Position numbers and translations under genes: made by a program. Below the pieces are notes generated by a model that did no database searches, was not told where the DNA came from, and saw nothing but the letters and a program-made list of their open reading frames with translations. From Ovis canadensis (taxonomy: Eukaryota; Chordata; Mammalia; Artiodactyla; Bovidae), in the NCBI RefSeq assembly GCF_042477335.2, contig NC_091262.1, forward strand, positions 44,117,001 through 44,181,000: DNA of 64,000 bases, given 5' to 3'. Positions 44,984 through 58,106 of the stretch are shown piece after piece; position 1 is the first letter of the stretch; every line of letters starts with the position of its first letter.

Positions 44984-45957
44984 CTTGTGTGTATGTGATA
45001 AGCCTAGGCTTGGGTTTCCAATTCCTACTTATTCACTGTGACCTTGGGCAAGCAATTGTCCTTCTCTGAGCATCAACTTCTTCACCTGTGAAATAATCTT
45101 TATGGTCCTTCCCAAACTTTCAGTATCAGAGAGGGAGGTGGGAATGTCTGTGGGGTAAAACGATGTCCAAGTGCCTTAGGTCCCACACTGCTGGAAGTCA
45201 GGTTGCTTTCACTGTTGCTGCGAGGAAGGTGTAATCACATAGAAAGATGGTTCAGGAAGACCTCTTGGAAAGCCCCAGCAAGCTGGAAAGAGGCCCTGGG
45301 ATGATGGTTTATACAAAAAGAACAAAGGAATCTGTCTGGGAACCCCAACCCTTTTCAAACCCTATTACTCTAACATGAACTGTCTCCCAGAATTCTCTGT
45401 GGAGCTACCCAGCTGATGGTGCAGCCCCGAATGATCCAATTTTCATTTCTGTGTTTGGAGGACTCTTTGGAAGTCTGTGTAGGAAGACTGATTTAGTTCA
45501 CTTTCCTGCATTTTTCTGATTAATCCAGCAGGATGGGGGAATTCAACAGGTATTTTGCCAATATACTAGCTTCTGCTTGTTCAAGCATATTAAAAGATGT
45601 TATACGGTGCCACATTAATCACAGAGTCTTCAGAACCCTTTGTGGGATGAGACTGGGGACCAGCTTTGCTTGGGGATCTTGCCTTTATTGCCCTGACACC
45701 TTCACTGAGAGGGGGCACTGTCCCTTACAAGCGGTCGTGAGCTCTTCTGTCCCCGGTGGGGACTGTGGGAATGGGCTTTCTGGAGCCTATGCCGTTAACG
45801 TTGCAGCCCACAGGCTGGGTTTCCTAGGGGGAGGGCTGTGCTGGGAGTCATGATCTGCTTCCAGGGAAGCTTTATCACTGTTTAAATAGCTTCTCAGTAC
45901 TTAACCTACAGACGGCAGATGGACCAAAGCCAGGTCCCAGAGTAAGCAAATAGGGAT

Positions 45958-46165
45958 GTGAAGTGAAGTCGCTCAGTCGTGTCCAACTCTTTGCGACCCC
46001 ATGGACTGTAGCCTATCAGGCTCCTCCATCCATGGGATTTTCCAGGCAAGAGTGCTGGAGTGGGTTGCCATTTCCTTCTCCAGGGGATCTTCCCAACCCA
46101 GGAATTGAACCTGGGTCTCCCTCATTGCAGGCAGACACTTAACCATCTGAGCCACCAGGGAAGCC
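45958..46165 (-). repeat. Bov-tA SINE with target-site duplication
   Basis: Complete antisense copy ending GAGCCACCAGGGAAGCC. Flanking copies AAATAGGGAT (45948-45957) and AAACAGGGAT (46166-46175) differ at one base. Confidence 0.93.
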
Positions 46166-47235
46166 AAACAGGGATAGGTCAGGTCAGTTTGGTTTGATCA
46201 GCACCTGCATTTCCAGGCCTTACTTCTGGAGAAGTAAGATACTATCCCCAAAATGGGCCTTAAGGAGACAACTTTTTTGATCAGAGTTCATTAAAAAGTA
46301 ATACACTTATGAGTAAAACACATCATACGTGAGATGGTTCCCCTTATCCTCCCCAGAACAGAGTCCAAACTGCTTTCTGAGATAGGTGTGGGAGGATCTA
46401 GACCCTGCCTCTTCCTCCAGCCTCTCACCACCTGACCCTTTGGGCTCTAATCCTTGTATTTCCCACACACCTCATAGATTGTCATTCATCTAAAGGCCTT
46501 CTGCCTGGCCCCCCTTTTCCTTCCCGTCTTTCTGCCTGCAAAATTGGCCTCCCTTAAGTCTTATCTGCTTGTAGCAATCTGTCTGCTTTAAACCCACAGT
46601 TGCTGAGATACCCCAGGTTTGGCACTCCCATAGACCTTGCAATCTGTATCAGAGCACGTGTTATACTGGGTTGGGATCAACTGTTAGCATGTTGACCCTC
46701 TAGACCAGTGTTCCTCATGAAAGGGATACGGTTCCCTAAGGAATGCTTTAAACTGCATGGGGTATTTCAGTGGATGCAGTGACAGGGGTCACTGGCTGGG
46801 GATGCTGGCTGTCCAGCAATACTGGGACATTCCTGCCCAGCAGAGAATGTTCCCACAGGACTTTGAGAAGTCCAACCAGATGTTCCTGTGGGTAACACGT
46901 CTATTGTAGTTAACTGAGCTTGGAAATGAACTCTTTCACAAATAAACTCAGTATTTTCTTTGGCTTGGTTTTAACATATGCTGACTTTTCCAGGAATGCA
47001 ACTACTGTATAAATCAAGGGGAGACCAAGATTTGCTTTGTTCAGACTTATCTTTGCTCTTTCAGACTTTGCTTTGCTCTTACTTATGATAGTAAGGACTT
47101 ATCACCACTTTGGAAAATCACATCCGTGATGGCAACATTACTTACGATGGAGAAAGAAGAAATTCACCCAGATGCCTGCTGACAAATCTAATTGCTTGAG
47201 GATTTTGCTTGACCATGGGATATCTGGATCTGTCT

Positions 47236-47380
47236 GTGTTTGTTGTGGGACTCTCTAGTTGTGGCGCAGGGCCTAGTGCCCCACAGCATGTGGGATCTTA
47301 GTTTCCCAACCAGGGATGAAACCATGTCCCCTCCATTATAAGGTGGGTTCTTAATCACTGGATCACCAGGGAGGTCCCTG
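47236..47380 (-). repeat. CHR-type tRNA SINE fragment (antisense)
   Basis: CACAGCATGTGGGATCTTAG, CCAACCAGGGATGAAACC and CACTGGATCACCAGGGAGG blocks. Confidence 0.8.
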
Positions 47381-47462
47381 TCTTCCCTCTCTTAAGTCCA
47401 GATTTCTTTGTTCTCTGTAGGTGTAAGCATGTGACTGTTTCCTTATGTTTTCTGGTATATTT

Positions 47463-47665
47463 ATTGTTGTCATTGTTTAGTCGCTAAGTCATGTCCAACT
47501 CTTTTGTGACCCCGTAGACTGTAGCCCACCAAGCTCCTCTGTCCATGGGATTTCCCAGGCAAGAGTACTGGAGTGAGTTGCCATTTACTCCAGGGGATCT
47601 TCCCAGCCCAGAGATCAAGCTCGCGTCTCTTGCATCTCTTCCATCTTTACCACTGTGCCACTTCC
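47463..47665 (-). repeat. Bov-tA SINE (antisense)
   Basis: TTGTCATTGTTTAGTCGCTA through GGGATCTTCCCAGCCCAGAG to a degraded tRNA head. Confidence 0.9.
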
Positions 47666-48404
47666 TGAGCATTTACAGACTGAAGCCCATTTTATTCTCT
47701 TGCTCCTTTTATTCCCCTTTTATATTCATTATCTTATGTTGATTTTTCAATATATGTATAAGTGGGTTATATTATCTATGAATTGAAAGAGGAGAATGCT
47801 AAAAATATTAATTAAAAGGGGTGGTCCTATCTGGCACTGTTGAGAAGCACACTAAAGCCCTAGAGGGCAGGGACTTCGCCTCCCCTGTGTCACTGCTTCC
47901 TCCCCTGTGCCTGGCAGGGGCCTGGAATATAGTAACTGCATAGAGAATCTCTTCTGAATGATGAAGGGGTTGAGGGTAACACCTTGGCTGAGATGGGGCA
48001 CACAGGGGGCAGGGCAGTTTAGGGGAGTGAGTGATGAGTTCAGTTTTCAAGTTTCAAGTAGAAGTTTGGAGAGCTCTGGAATTTGAGGGGCAGTGGCTCT
48101 TCAGGCCTAGACTGCTGCCACTGAAGAGCAGGAAGTATAGTCAGAATGTGAGTTCATTCGTTTGGTGAGTAAACATTGCGAGTGGCTCCGTGGGGGTGGA
48201 TAGATCCGCAGGCACTGAGAGGCTCATAGTGCAGGTGTATGTGGCCCCTCTGTGGTGATCTGTGTACCTGCCCAGACCCCCAGAGGGTGGGGGCTCCCTC
48301 GAGATGGGGGATGGGACTCCATCTCTAGTCTCCATCAGTTTGAGCAATCAGCAATGGTGCTCCTTTCTATTTCCTAGATGGGCTGCCGCTCAGTTCACTC
48401 ATCA

Positions 48405-48678
48405 CTGCTGCTGCTAAGTCGCTTCAGTCGTGTCCGACTCTGTGCGACCCCATAGACGGCAGCCCACCAGGCTCCGCCGTCCCTGGGATTCTCCAGGCAA
48501 GAACACTGGAGTGGGTTGCCATTTCCTTCTCCAGTGCATGAAAGTGAAAAGTGAAAGTGAAGTCGCTCAGTCGTGTCCAACTCTTCGAGACCCCATGCAC
48601 TGCAGCTTACCAGGCTCCTCCATCCATGGGATTTTCCAGGCAAGAGTACTGGAGTGGAGTGCCATTGCCTTCTCCGTT
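48405..48678 (-). repeat. Bov-A2 SINE dimer (antisense)
   Basis: Two A units joined by the AAGTGAAAAGTGAAAGTGAA linker, same structure as 38994-39279. Confidence 0.93.
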
Positions 48679-49414
48679 AGAGTCAATTACATCTTAAAAT
48701 TTCCTCTGGTGAATTTTATATTTGGGCACTATGGTTAGTGCTTGGAATTTTCAGCCCTGCTTCCCATTCTCTTCGGAAGGGAGAAAGGATGGAAATGGAG
48801 TAAATGATCCATCATGCCTACATGATGATACCTCCAAACAAAGCCCGGAGGTGTGGGGATCGCAGAGTTCCCAGGTTGGTGAACACATCCATGTACCAGG
48901 AGGGTGATACGCCCCACATCTCCTGTGCCTGGGACCCTCCCAGACCTCACCCTAAATGTCTCTTCATCTGGCTCTTCAACTGTACCCTTTATCAGATCCT
49001 TTAATAAACTGATTACTAAAGTGGTTAATTTAATAAACTGGTAGTAAGTGTTTCCTGGAGTTCTGTGCAGCCGCACCAGCAGATTAACTGAAACCGAGGA
49101 GGCGATCTTGGGAACTTCAGATTTAGAGCCCGTTGGTTGGAAGCACAGGTGAAACCTGGACTGGCGACCATCATCTGAAGCGGGCTGGGAGCAGTCCCGT
49201 GGGACTGGCACCACCTCCAGGTAAGTGGCATTAGAGCTGAGCTAGATTGCAGAACACCCAGCTGGGGTCTCAGAGAGGTGCTTGGTGGGGAAACCTCTCC
49301 CTACATTTTGTGACTGGAAGTGTTAGAAGTGTTGTGGGTATGGCAGTAGTGTAAGAGTTAGGAGAGGCACAGGAGGGAAAGGACTGAGGTATTTCCAGTA
49401 GACATGGATAAATC

Positions 49415-49530
49415 TTAAACACTTTATACTCAATTTCTAAGTGAAAGAAGCTGATCACAAAAAGCACAGAAACTGAATGATTCCATTTATATGAAATGCA
49501 CAGTGTAGGTGAAGACATAGAGACATAAAG
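49415..49530 (+). mobile_element. Old L1 3'-end fragment
   Basis: GTGAAAGAAGCTGATCACAA and GATTCCATTTATATGAAAT are typical of L1M 3' ends. Confidence 0.65.
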
Positions 49531-49979
49531 CTGCTAAAGATTAGAATGGTAGGGGGATGAGGCGTAACTGAGGGAGCAAGTCACGTGGAAGAGCATTCCA
49601 GGCACTGGGAACAACAAGTGCAAAGGCCCTAAGGTGGGAGGAAGGGTGGTCTGATCAAAAAACAGCAAGGAAGAAGGTGTCTCTAGAAGAGTGATGACAG
49701 GGACAATGTCATCAGGGAGATGAGAAAAGAGATCAGGTAGTGAAACCCAGCAAGACCCTGTGGGGCTCCCGGGCACAGAAGCCTTTCTATGTCTCCTGCT
49801 CCTTGATGGTAGGGACTGGCCTATAGCCTCCATGACCTTCCCTGAGTTCCAAAGGGCAGGTTTGAACATTTACTAATCAGGGAAGGAAGGGGATGCAGAG
49901 ACAAGGGAGGAGCAACCTAGAAACAATGGTGCAGATTGGGGCAGGGTACTGGTACTGCCTCAAATGATTTGGTGGTGGT

Positions 49980-50672
49980 GTTGTTCAATTGCTAAGTCAT
50001 GTCCAACTCTTTGCAACCCCATGGACTGCAACATCCCAGGGTTCCTGGTCCTTCACTATCTCCCAGAGTTTGCTCAAACTCATGTCCATTGAGTCAATGA
50101 TGCCATCCAACCATTTCATCCTCTGCCATACTCTTCTTCTCCTGTCCTCGATCTTCCCCACTATCACTATCTTTTCTAATGAGTCAGCTCTTCCCATCAG
50201 GTGGCCAAAGTATTGGAGCTTCAGCTTCAGCATCAGTCCTTGCAATGAATATTCAGGGTTGATTTTCTTTAGGATTAAATAGTTTGATCTCTTTGCTGCC
50301 CAAGGGACTCTCAAGAGTCTTCTCCAACACCACAGTTCAACAGCATCAATTCTTCAGTGCACAGCCTTCTTTATGGTCCAACTCTCACATCTGTACATGA
50401 TTACTGGAAGAATCATAGCTTTGTCAGCACAGTGATGTCTCTGCTTTTTAATATGCTGTATAGGTTTTTCATAGCTTTTTTCTTTTCCCAAGGAGCAAGC
50501 ATCTTTTAATTCCATGGCTACAGTCACCATCTGCAGTGATTTTGAAGCCCAAGAAAATAAAGTCCATCACTATTTCCATTTTTTTCCCATTTATTTGCCA
50601 TGAAGTGATGGGACTAGATGCCATAATCTTAGTTTTTTGAATGTTGAGTTTTAACCCAGCTTTTTCACTCAA
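49980..50672 (-). mobile_element. BovB 3' fragment, left half of a head-to-head pair
   Basis: Antisense copy of the last about 690 bases of BovB: the TTGTTCAATTGCTAAGTC end at left and AGTTTTAACCCAGC with TTTTTCACTC at right. It abuts the next BovB copy at 50673 with no intervening bases, only a 1-2 base overlap (TC). Confidence 0.9.
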
Positions 50673-52872
50673 ACAGGAAATGGCAAGAGTAAATATCAAC
50701 ATTTTAGGAATCAGTGAACTAAAATGGACAGGAAAGGGTGGATTTAATTTATATGACCATTATATCTATTACTGTGGGCAAGAATTCCTTACAAGAAATG
50801 GAGCAGCCCTCATAGTGAACAAGATAGTCCGAAATGCAGTATGGGGGTGCAACCTCAAACACAACAGAATGATCTCTGTCCCTTTCCAAGGCAAACCATT
50901 CAACATCACAGTAATCCAAGTCTATGCCCCAACCACTGAGGCCAAAGAAGATGAGGTTGAAGAGTTCTATGAAGACCTACAAGACCTTCTAGAATGAACA
51001 CCAAAAAAAGATGTCTTTTCCATCACAAGGGACTGGAATGCCAAAGTAGGAAGTCAAGAGACACCTGGAGTAACAGGCATATTTGGCCTTGGAGTACAAA
51101 ATGAAGCAGGGCAAAGGCTAACAGAGTTTTGCAAAGAGAATGCATTGGCCATAGCAAAGACCCTCTTCCAACAACATAAGAGATGACTCTACACATGGAC
51201 ATCACCAGATGGTCAATACCAAAATCAGATTGGTTATATTCTTTGCAGCCAAAGATGGAGAAGCTCTATATAGTCAGCAAAAACAAGACTAGGAACTGAC
51301 TGTGGCTCAGATCATTAGCTCCTTATTGCAAAATTCAGAGTTAAATTGAAGAAAGTAGGGAAAACCACTAGGCCATTCAGGTATGACCTAAATCAAATCT
51401 CTTATGATTATACAGTGGAAGTGAGAAATACATTCAAGGGATTAGACCTGATAGAGTGCCTGAAGAACTACAGACAGGTTTGTAACATTGTATAGGAGGC
51501 AGTAACCAAAACCATCCCCAAGAAAAAGAAACACAACAAGGCAAAATGTTTGTCTGAGGAGGCCTTACTGAGAAAAGAAGTGAAAGGCAAAGGAGAAAAG
51601 GAAAGGTATATCCATCTGAATGCAGAGTTCCAAAGAATAACAAGAGACAAGATAGCCTTCTTAAGTGAACAATGCAAAGAAATAGAGGAAAACAATAGAA
51701 TGGGAAAGACTAGAGATCTCTTCAAGAAAATTAGAGATACCAAAGGACCATTTCATGCAAAAATGGGCACAATAAAGGACAGAAATGGTGTGGACCTAAC
51801 AGAATCTTCAAGTGATACACATAACAATATCTTTAAGCTCTTTGTGGAATATTCTTAAAGAGATGGGAATATCAGACCACCTTACCTGCCTCCTGAGAAA
51901 ACAGTATCCAGGTCAAGAAGCAACAGAACTGGACATGGAACAATGGACTGCTTCAAAATTGGGAAAGACGTACAGCAAGGCTGTATATTGTCACCCTGCT
52001 TATTTAACTTCTATGCAGTGTACATCATGCAAAATGCTGGGCTGAATGAAGCTCAAATTGGAATCCAGATTGCCGGGAGAAATATCAACAACCTCAGATA
52101 TGCAGATGATACCACCCTAATGGCAGAAAGTGAAGAGGAATTAAAGAGCGTCTTGATGACGCTTAAATAGAAGAGTGAAAAAGCTGGCTTAAAACTCCAC
52201 ATTCAAAAAACTAAGATCATGGCATCTGGTCCTATCACTTCATAGAAAATAGATGGGGGAAAAAATAGAAACAGTAGCAGCTTTTATTTTCTTGGGCTCC
52301 AGAATCACTGCAGATGGTGACTGCAGCCATGGAATTAAAAGATGCTTGCTCCTTGGAAGAAAAGCTATGACAAGCCTAGGCACAGTATTAAAAAGCAGAC
52401 ACATTACTGTGCTGACAAAGGTCTATATAGTCAAAGCTATGGTTTTTCCAGTAGTCATATACGATGTGATAGCTGGACCATAAGGAAGGCTGAGGGCTAA
52501 AGAACTGATGCTTTCAAAACTGTGGTGCTGAAGAATACTCTTGAGAGTCCCTGGGGCAGCAAAGAGATCAAACCAGTTCTTCCTAAAGGAAATCAACCCT
52601 GAATATTCATTGCAAGGACTGATACTGAAGCTGAAGCTCCAGTACTTTGGCCACCTGATGGGAAGAGCTGACTCATTGGAAAAGACCCTGATGCTGGGAA
52701 AGACTGAGGGCAGGAGGAGAAGGGGTGACAGAGGATGAGATGGTTGGATGGCATCATCGACTCAGTGGACATGAGTTTGAGCACACTCTGAGAGATAGTG
52801 AAGGACCAGGAACCCTGGCATGTTGCAGTCCATGGGATTGCAGAGTCAGACACAACTTAGCAACTGAACAAC
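50673..52872 (+). mobile_element. BovB, right half of a head-to-head pair
   Basis: Sense BovB starting in the endonuclease (QEMARVNINILGISELKWTG from 50677) and ending AGCAACTGAACAACAACAT. Part of the reverse transcriptase is deleted near 51808-51842. YADD is present at about 52099-52110 but the frames are broken. Confidence 0.9.
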
Positions 52873-52984
52873 AACATAGAACTAAAAATGCAAGAAATGG
52901 AAGATGTCAGCATTCTTCACACCCCAGAAGACCACCTGAGGCCAAATTAAGTTAACCAGAGAAGCTCATCAAGAGATTACCTGA

Positions 52985-53104
52985 GGGACTTCTCTGGTGG
53001 TCCAGTGCTTAAGACCCCATCCTTCCACTGCAGGAGGGCTCAAGTTTGATCCCTGGTTGAAGAAAGAAGTTCCCACATGCTGCAGAGCCAGTCTAAAAAC
53101 ATAA
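52985..53104 (+). repeat. CHR-type tRNA SINE
   Basis: GGGACTTCTCTGGTGGTCC, AGTTTGATCCCTGGTTGAAG and an A-rich end. Confidence 0.78.
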
Positions 53105-53565
53105 ATTACTTGAGAGCAGATTAAAGAAGTGTAATCCATGCATACTCCCTAATCTTATCAGCAAATCACCCTTGAATCACTGCTATAAAACTCCTCACCA
53201 AGTCTTTCTGGTTTGGGACACACAGTTTTCAAGGGCAGGATCCTGCTGTGTCTGCTTTTGCCTGGCAAAGCAATAAAGCTATTCTTTTCTACTTCACTCC
53301 AAACTCTTATATACGAGATTCGATTCAGCCTTGGTGCAAAGAGGCCAAGTTTTTGGCTTCTGCAGTAAGACTAGATTGTGTAGGGCCTTATGGACCACTT
53401 AATGTCACTGGTCTGTTTTTGAGCAGTGGAGGATGTATTTGTCTTATGTTTTAAAAGAATCCATAAGGCAGGAGATGGACTGTAAGTAGGCAAGAGTGGA
53501 AGCAAGGAGACCAGTTTGGAGGCTACTGTATTGACTTGGGCAAGAGGTGACTTTGATATGGACCA

Positions 53566-53772
53566 GGAATTCCCTGGTGGCTCAGATGGTAAAGCGTCTG
53601 CCCACAATACAGGAGACCTGGGTTCGATCTCTAGGTTGGGAAGATTCCCTGGAGAAGGAAATGGCAACCCACTCCAGTACGCTTGCCTAGAAAATTCCAT
53701 GGCTGGAGGAGCCTGGTGGGGCTACAGTCCATGGGGTCGCAAAGAGTCAGACACGACTGAGCGACTTCACTT
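53566..53772 (+). repeat. Bov-tA SINE
   Basis: AATTCCCTGGTGGCTCAGATG through GGGTTCGATCTCTAGGTTGG to AGACACGACTGAGCGACTTC. Confidence 0.93.
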
Positions 53773-54479
53773 TCTTAGGGTGGGAGCAGTGGAGGTGGGA
53801 AAAAGTGTCTGATTCTGGATCCATCTTGAAAATAGAGCTCCCCATCAAGTCTTGTGGTCTGAGCAACTGGGAGACTGCTGCTGGATTTTATTAAGAGAGG
53901 GAAGACTGTGGGAGGAAGTAGTTTCCCTGCTATTCTTTGCTCCCTCATAAAAAGACATTATACAGAGCAGAACAAACATTTTAAATTTAATAACTTTTTC
54001 CTGAACGCTAAACCATAAACACTGAGATACTAAAGAGTCCTCATAACGACCACTTTTGAGGGCTGTGTGCTGTTCCATTCAATTCATTTACCCTAAATTA
54101 CATAATCATTTCCTTGTAATTCTCTGGACTGTTTCAGTTTTACTTTTAAAATGATAGATAATCTTATAATGAGTATCTCTGTGCTTTGTCTTTGTGGATT
54201 TTTCTTAGATTTCTCAAGGGATTAATTCTCAGGAATAGATTTACTAGGTGAAAGAGTAAGAACACTTACTAGCTCTTAAAGACACATTGCTAAACTGTTT
54301 TTACAAGGATTGTGGCAAACCAAACTTAAGAGTGTGACAGTTTCACCATAAATTAGATAGTAAAGGATATTAGCATTTTATTTACACTTTCTAATAAAAG
54401 GAGTAAAAGCTTCACATTAAAAAAATTTTCTGCATGTACTTGATTATGGTTAGGTTGGACTTTTAAAAAGTTTATTTAT

Positions 54480-54745
54480 GGGACTTTCCTGGTGGTCCAG
54501 GGGTTAAGAATCCTCCTGCCAATGTGGGTCAAACCTCGAGTTCGATCCTTGATCAGGGAAGATTCCACGTGCCAGAGAGCAACTAAGCCCGTGAACCACA
54601 ACTACAGGGCACAGCTAGAGCCGGTGCTCTGCAACAAGAGAAGCCGCTGCATGAGAAACCCCCACTCACAGCAACTAGGGAAAGCCTGCACGCGGAAATG
54701 CAGACCCAACACAGCCGAAAATAAACAAACAAAAATTTTAAATTA
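54480..54745 (+). repeat. CHR-type tRNA SINE
   Basis: GGGACTTTCCTGGTGGTCC head, GAGTTCGATCCTTGATCAG box B region and ACACAGCCGAAAATAAAC tail, immediately left of the L1-BT element. Confidence 0.8.
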
Positions 54746-55450
54746 AAAATGTTATAGATCTGCTGACCACTGCCAAGGACAGACCCTCTAGTCATCTGTG
54801 GCAATCCAAGGAGGCCTGTCCACGTGGCAGGCAGTATCAAGTTCCTGCTGAGTCAGAGATCTCTGTTGTCTTCTTGTGCACTGGCTTTTGGAACTCAAGT
54901 AAAGGCCCTTTCATTTCGGGTGAAATTCCTCTTGGTAGAGTGGACCTAGGCTGGTCTTTGGAAAGAGATTAAGCCTTGAGCCTTTGGAGTGGGAGCACTG
55001 ACTCCAAGACCCTAGACTACCAAAGAACTAACCCCAGGGAGTATCAAATAGTGAGAACTCACACAAAGGAACCATCTGAATACAAGACCTGGCGTCACTC
55101 AACCACCAGTAGCACCCTGTGCAGGACCCCTCATGTAAACAACAAACAAAACAAAAATACAAACCCGGTCATCAGCAGACAGGATTACCACCTCACTCAG
55201 CCTTTCCCATTTCAGGAAAAGCAAACAAACAAACAAAACAACTGGACCAATCTTAGGAGGGCAGAAACCAAAAGGAAGAAAGAATTCAGCCTTGAAGCCT
55301 GGGAAAAGGAGATCTCAGACACAATAAGTTAAAAAAAAAAATAATGAAAAGGCAGAGAAATACTACACAAATGAAGGAACAAACTAGAAACACAGAAGTC
55401 CAAATAAATGAAGAGGAAATAGCCAAACTACCTGAAAAAGAATCAGAATA

Positions 55451-55963
55451 ATGACAGTAAAGATGATCAAAAACCTTGAAAACAAAATGGAGAAAATTCA
55501 AGAATCAATTAACAAAGACCTAGAAGAATTAAAGAATAAACATACAGAGACAAACAACACAATTACTGAAATTAAAACTACTCTAGAAGCAATCAATAGC
55601 AGAATATCTGAAGCAGAAGAACAAATCAGTCAGCTGGAAGATTAAATGGTGGAAATAACTTCTGAAGAGCAGAATAAAGTAAAAAGACTGAAAGGAAATG
55701 AGGATAGTCTCAGAGACCTCTCAGACAATATCAAATGCACCAACATTCAAATTACAGGGGTCCCAGAAGAAGAAGAGAAAAAGAAAGGGTATGAGAAAAT
55801 TTTTGAAGAGATTGTAGTTGAAAATTTCCCCGACGTGAAAAAGGAAATGGTCAATCAAGTCCAAGAGGCACAAAGAGTCCCATACAGGATAAACCCAAGG
55901 AGAAACACATCAAGACACACACCAATCAAACTAACAAAGATTAACACAAAGAAAGAATACTAA
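55451..55963 (+). pseudogene. L1 ORF1 remnant
   Basis: Two open segments in the same frame separated by one stop at 55643-55645. The first is a heptad-rich coiled coil and the second the RNA-binding RRM-like domain. The C-terminal domain continues after an inserted L1 3' end, at 56100-56330. Confidence 0.85.
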
Positions 55964-55966
55964 AAG

Positions 55967-56070
55967 GGGACGGGGAACACATGTACACCCATGGCTGATT
56001 CATGTCAAAGTATGGAAAAAAACACCACAATATTGTAAAGTAATTAACCTCCAATTAAAATTAAAATAAA
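55967..56070 (+). mobile_element. L1 3'-end fragment nested in L1 ORF1
   Basis: About 100 bases of ruminant L1 3' UTR (CCATGGCTGATTCATGTCAA, AATATTGTAAAGTAATTAAC) ending in an A-rich tail. It interrupts ORF1 between AATACTAAAAG and AAAAGCAGCAGG, so AAAAG is a short target-site duplication. Confidence 0.85.
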
Positions 56071-56346
56071 AAAGCAGCAGGGGAGAAGCAACAAGTAACA
56101 TACGAGGGGAAATTTGCTTAATAGCTGATCTTTAGGCAGAAACTCTGCAGGCCAGAAAGGAATGGCAGGATATATTTAACGTATTGAAAGGGAAAAATCT
56201 ACAACCAAGATTACAGTACCTGACAAGGACCTCATTCAAAACTGATGGAGAAATAAAAAGCTTTTCAGACAAGCAAAAGTTAAGAGAATTCAGTACCACA
56301 AAACCATCTTTAGGAACATATATATCAATAATTACTTTAAATGTAA

Positions 56347-56922
56347 TCACTGCAGATGGTGACTGCAGCCATGAAATTAAAAGATGCTTGCTCCTTGAAA
56401 GGAAAGTTATAACCAACCTAGATAGCATATTAAAAAGCAGAGACATTACTTTGTCAACAAAGGTCTGTCTAGTCAAGGCTATGGTTTTTCCAGTAGTCAT
56501 GTATGGATGTGAGAGTTGGACTATAAAGAAGGCTGAGTGCCAAAAAATTGATGCTTTTGAACTGTGGTGTTGGAGAAGACTCTTGAGAGTCCCTTGGACT
56601 GCAAGGAGATCCAAGCAGTCCATCCTAAAGGAGATCAGTCCTGGGTGTTCATTGGAGGGACTGATGTTGAAGCTGAAACTCCAATACTTTGGCCACCTGA
56701 TGTGGAGAGCTAACTCATTTGAAAAGACCCTGATGCTGGGAAAGATTGAGGGCAGGAGGAGAAGGGGATGACAGAGGATGAGATGGTTGGATGGCATCAC
56801 CGACACAATGGACATGGGTTTGGGTGGACCCTGGGAGTTAGTGACAGACAGGGAGGCCTGGCGTGCTGCAGTTCATGGGGTTGCAAAGAGTCAGACACAA
56901 CTGAGCAACTGAACTGAGCTGA
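56347..56922 (+). mobile_element. BovB 3' fragment nested in L1-BT
   Basis: A 576-bp 5'-truncated BovB ending GAGCAACTGAACTGAGCTGA. Perfect 13-bp target-site duplication ACTTTAAATGTAA at 56334-56346 and 56923-56935. The insertion splits L1 ORF2 at the start of its endonuclease region. Confidence 0.95.
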
Positions 56923-57296
56923 ACTTTAAATGTAAATGGATTAAGTGCTCCAACTAAAAGACACAGACTGGCTGAATGGATACAAAAACAAGACCCGTAT
57001 ATATGCTGTCTACAAGAAACCCACTTCAGACCTAAAGACACATATAGACTGAAAATGAGAGGAAGGAAAAATATATTCCATGCAAATGGGAAGCAAAAGA
57101 AAGCAGGAGTAGCAATCCTCATATCAGAGAAAACAGACCCTAAAATAAAGAAGATTACAAGAGATACGGAAGGACATTACATGATGATCAAGGGATCAAT
57201 CCAAGAGGAAGACATAACAATTGTAAGTATCTATGCACCTAAATATAGGAGCACCTCAATATATAAGACAAACACTAACAAACATAAAAGGAGAAA

Positions 57297-57911
57297 TTGA
57301 CAGTAACAGTAGGAGACTTTAACACCCCACTCACACCAATGGACAGATCATCAAAACAGAAAATTAATAAGGAAATACAAGTCTTAAATGATACATTAGA
57401 TGAGATGGATCTCATTGATATCTTCAGGACAATCCATCCAAATTCAGAAGAATACACCTTCTTCTCAAGTGCACATGGAACATTCTCCAGGATAGACCAC
57501 ATATTGGGTCACAAATCAAACCTCAGTAAATTTAAGAAAACTGAAATCATATTAAGCGTCTTCTCTGACCACAATGTTATGAGACTAGGTATTAATTACA
57601 AGAAAAAAACTGTAAGAAACACAAACACATGGAAACTAACAACATTTCTAAATAACCTACAAGTTACTGAAGAAATCAAAAGGGAAATCAAAAAATTTCT
57701 AGAAACAAGTGACAATGAAAACACGACAACTCAAAACCTATGGGATGCAGCTAAAACAGTTCTAAGAGGGAAGTTTATAGCAATACAATCCTACCTCAAG
57801 AAACAAGAAAAACATCAAATAGACAACCTCACTTTACACCTAAAACAACTGGAAAAAGAAGAACAACAACCTCCCCCCCAAAAAAAATTAGTAGAAGGAA
57901 AGAAATCATAA
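57297..57911 (+). pseudogene. L1 ORF2 endonuclease remnant
   Basis: A 204-codon open segment with the endonuclease GDFNTPL and SDHNVMRL motifs, out of frame with the preceding piece (57055-57300). Confidence 0.85.
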
Positions 57912-58106
57912 CGATCTGAGCAGAAATAAATGACAAAGAAACAAAAGAAACAATAGTAAAGATTAATAAAACTAAAAGCTGGTTCTTTGAGAAGATAAAC
58001 AAAATTGACAAGCCTTTAGCCAGACTCAAGAAAAAAAGAGAGAAGAATCAGATCAGCAAAAGTAGAGATTAAAAAGGAGAGGTTACAGCAGACAATGCAG
58101 AAATAA

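Noticed and set aside
45533-45853. A 106-codon plus-strand frame in the intergenic region
   Set aside because: No recognisable domain, no splice or polyadenylation context. Cannot be separated from chance.
49980-52872. Twin-priming inversion of a single BovB
   Set aside because: Both halves contain the same 3' end, whereas twin priming inverts a non-overlapping 5' part of one RNA.
56184-56771. A 195-codon frame joining L1 ORF1 and BovB sequence
   Set aside because: It is an accidental fusion across the 56347 BovB insertion junction, not a gene.
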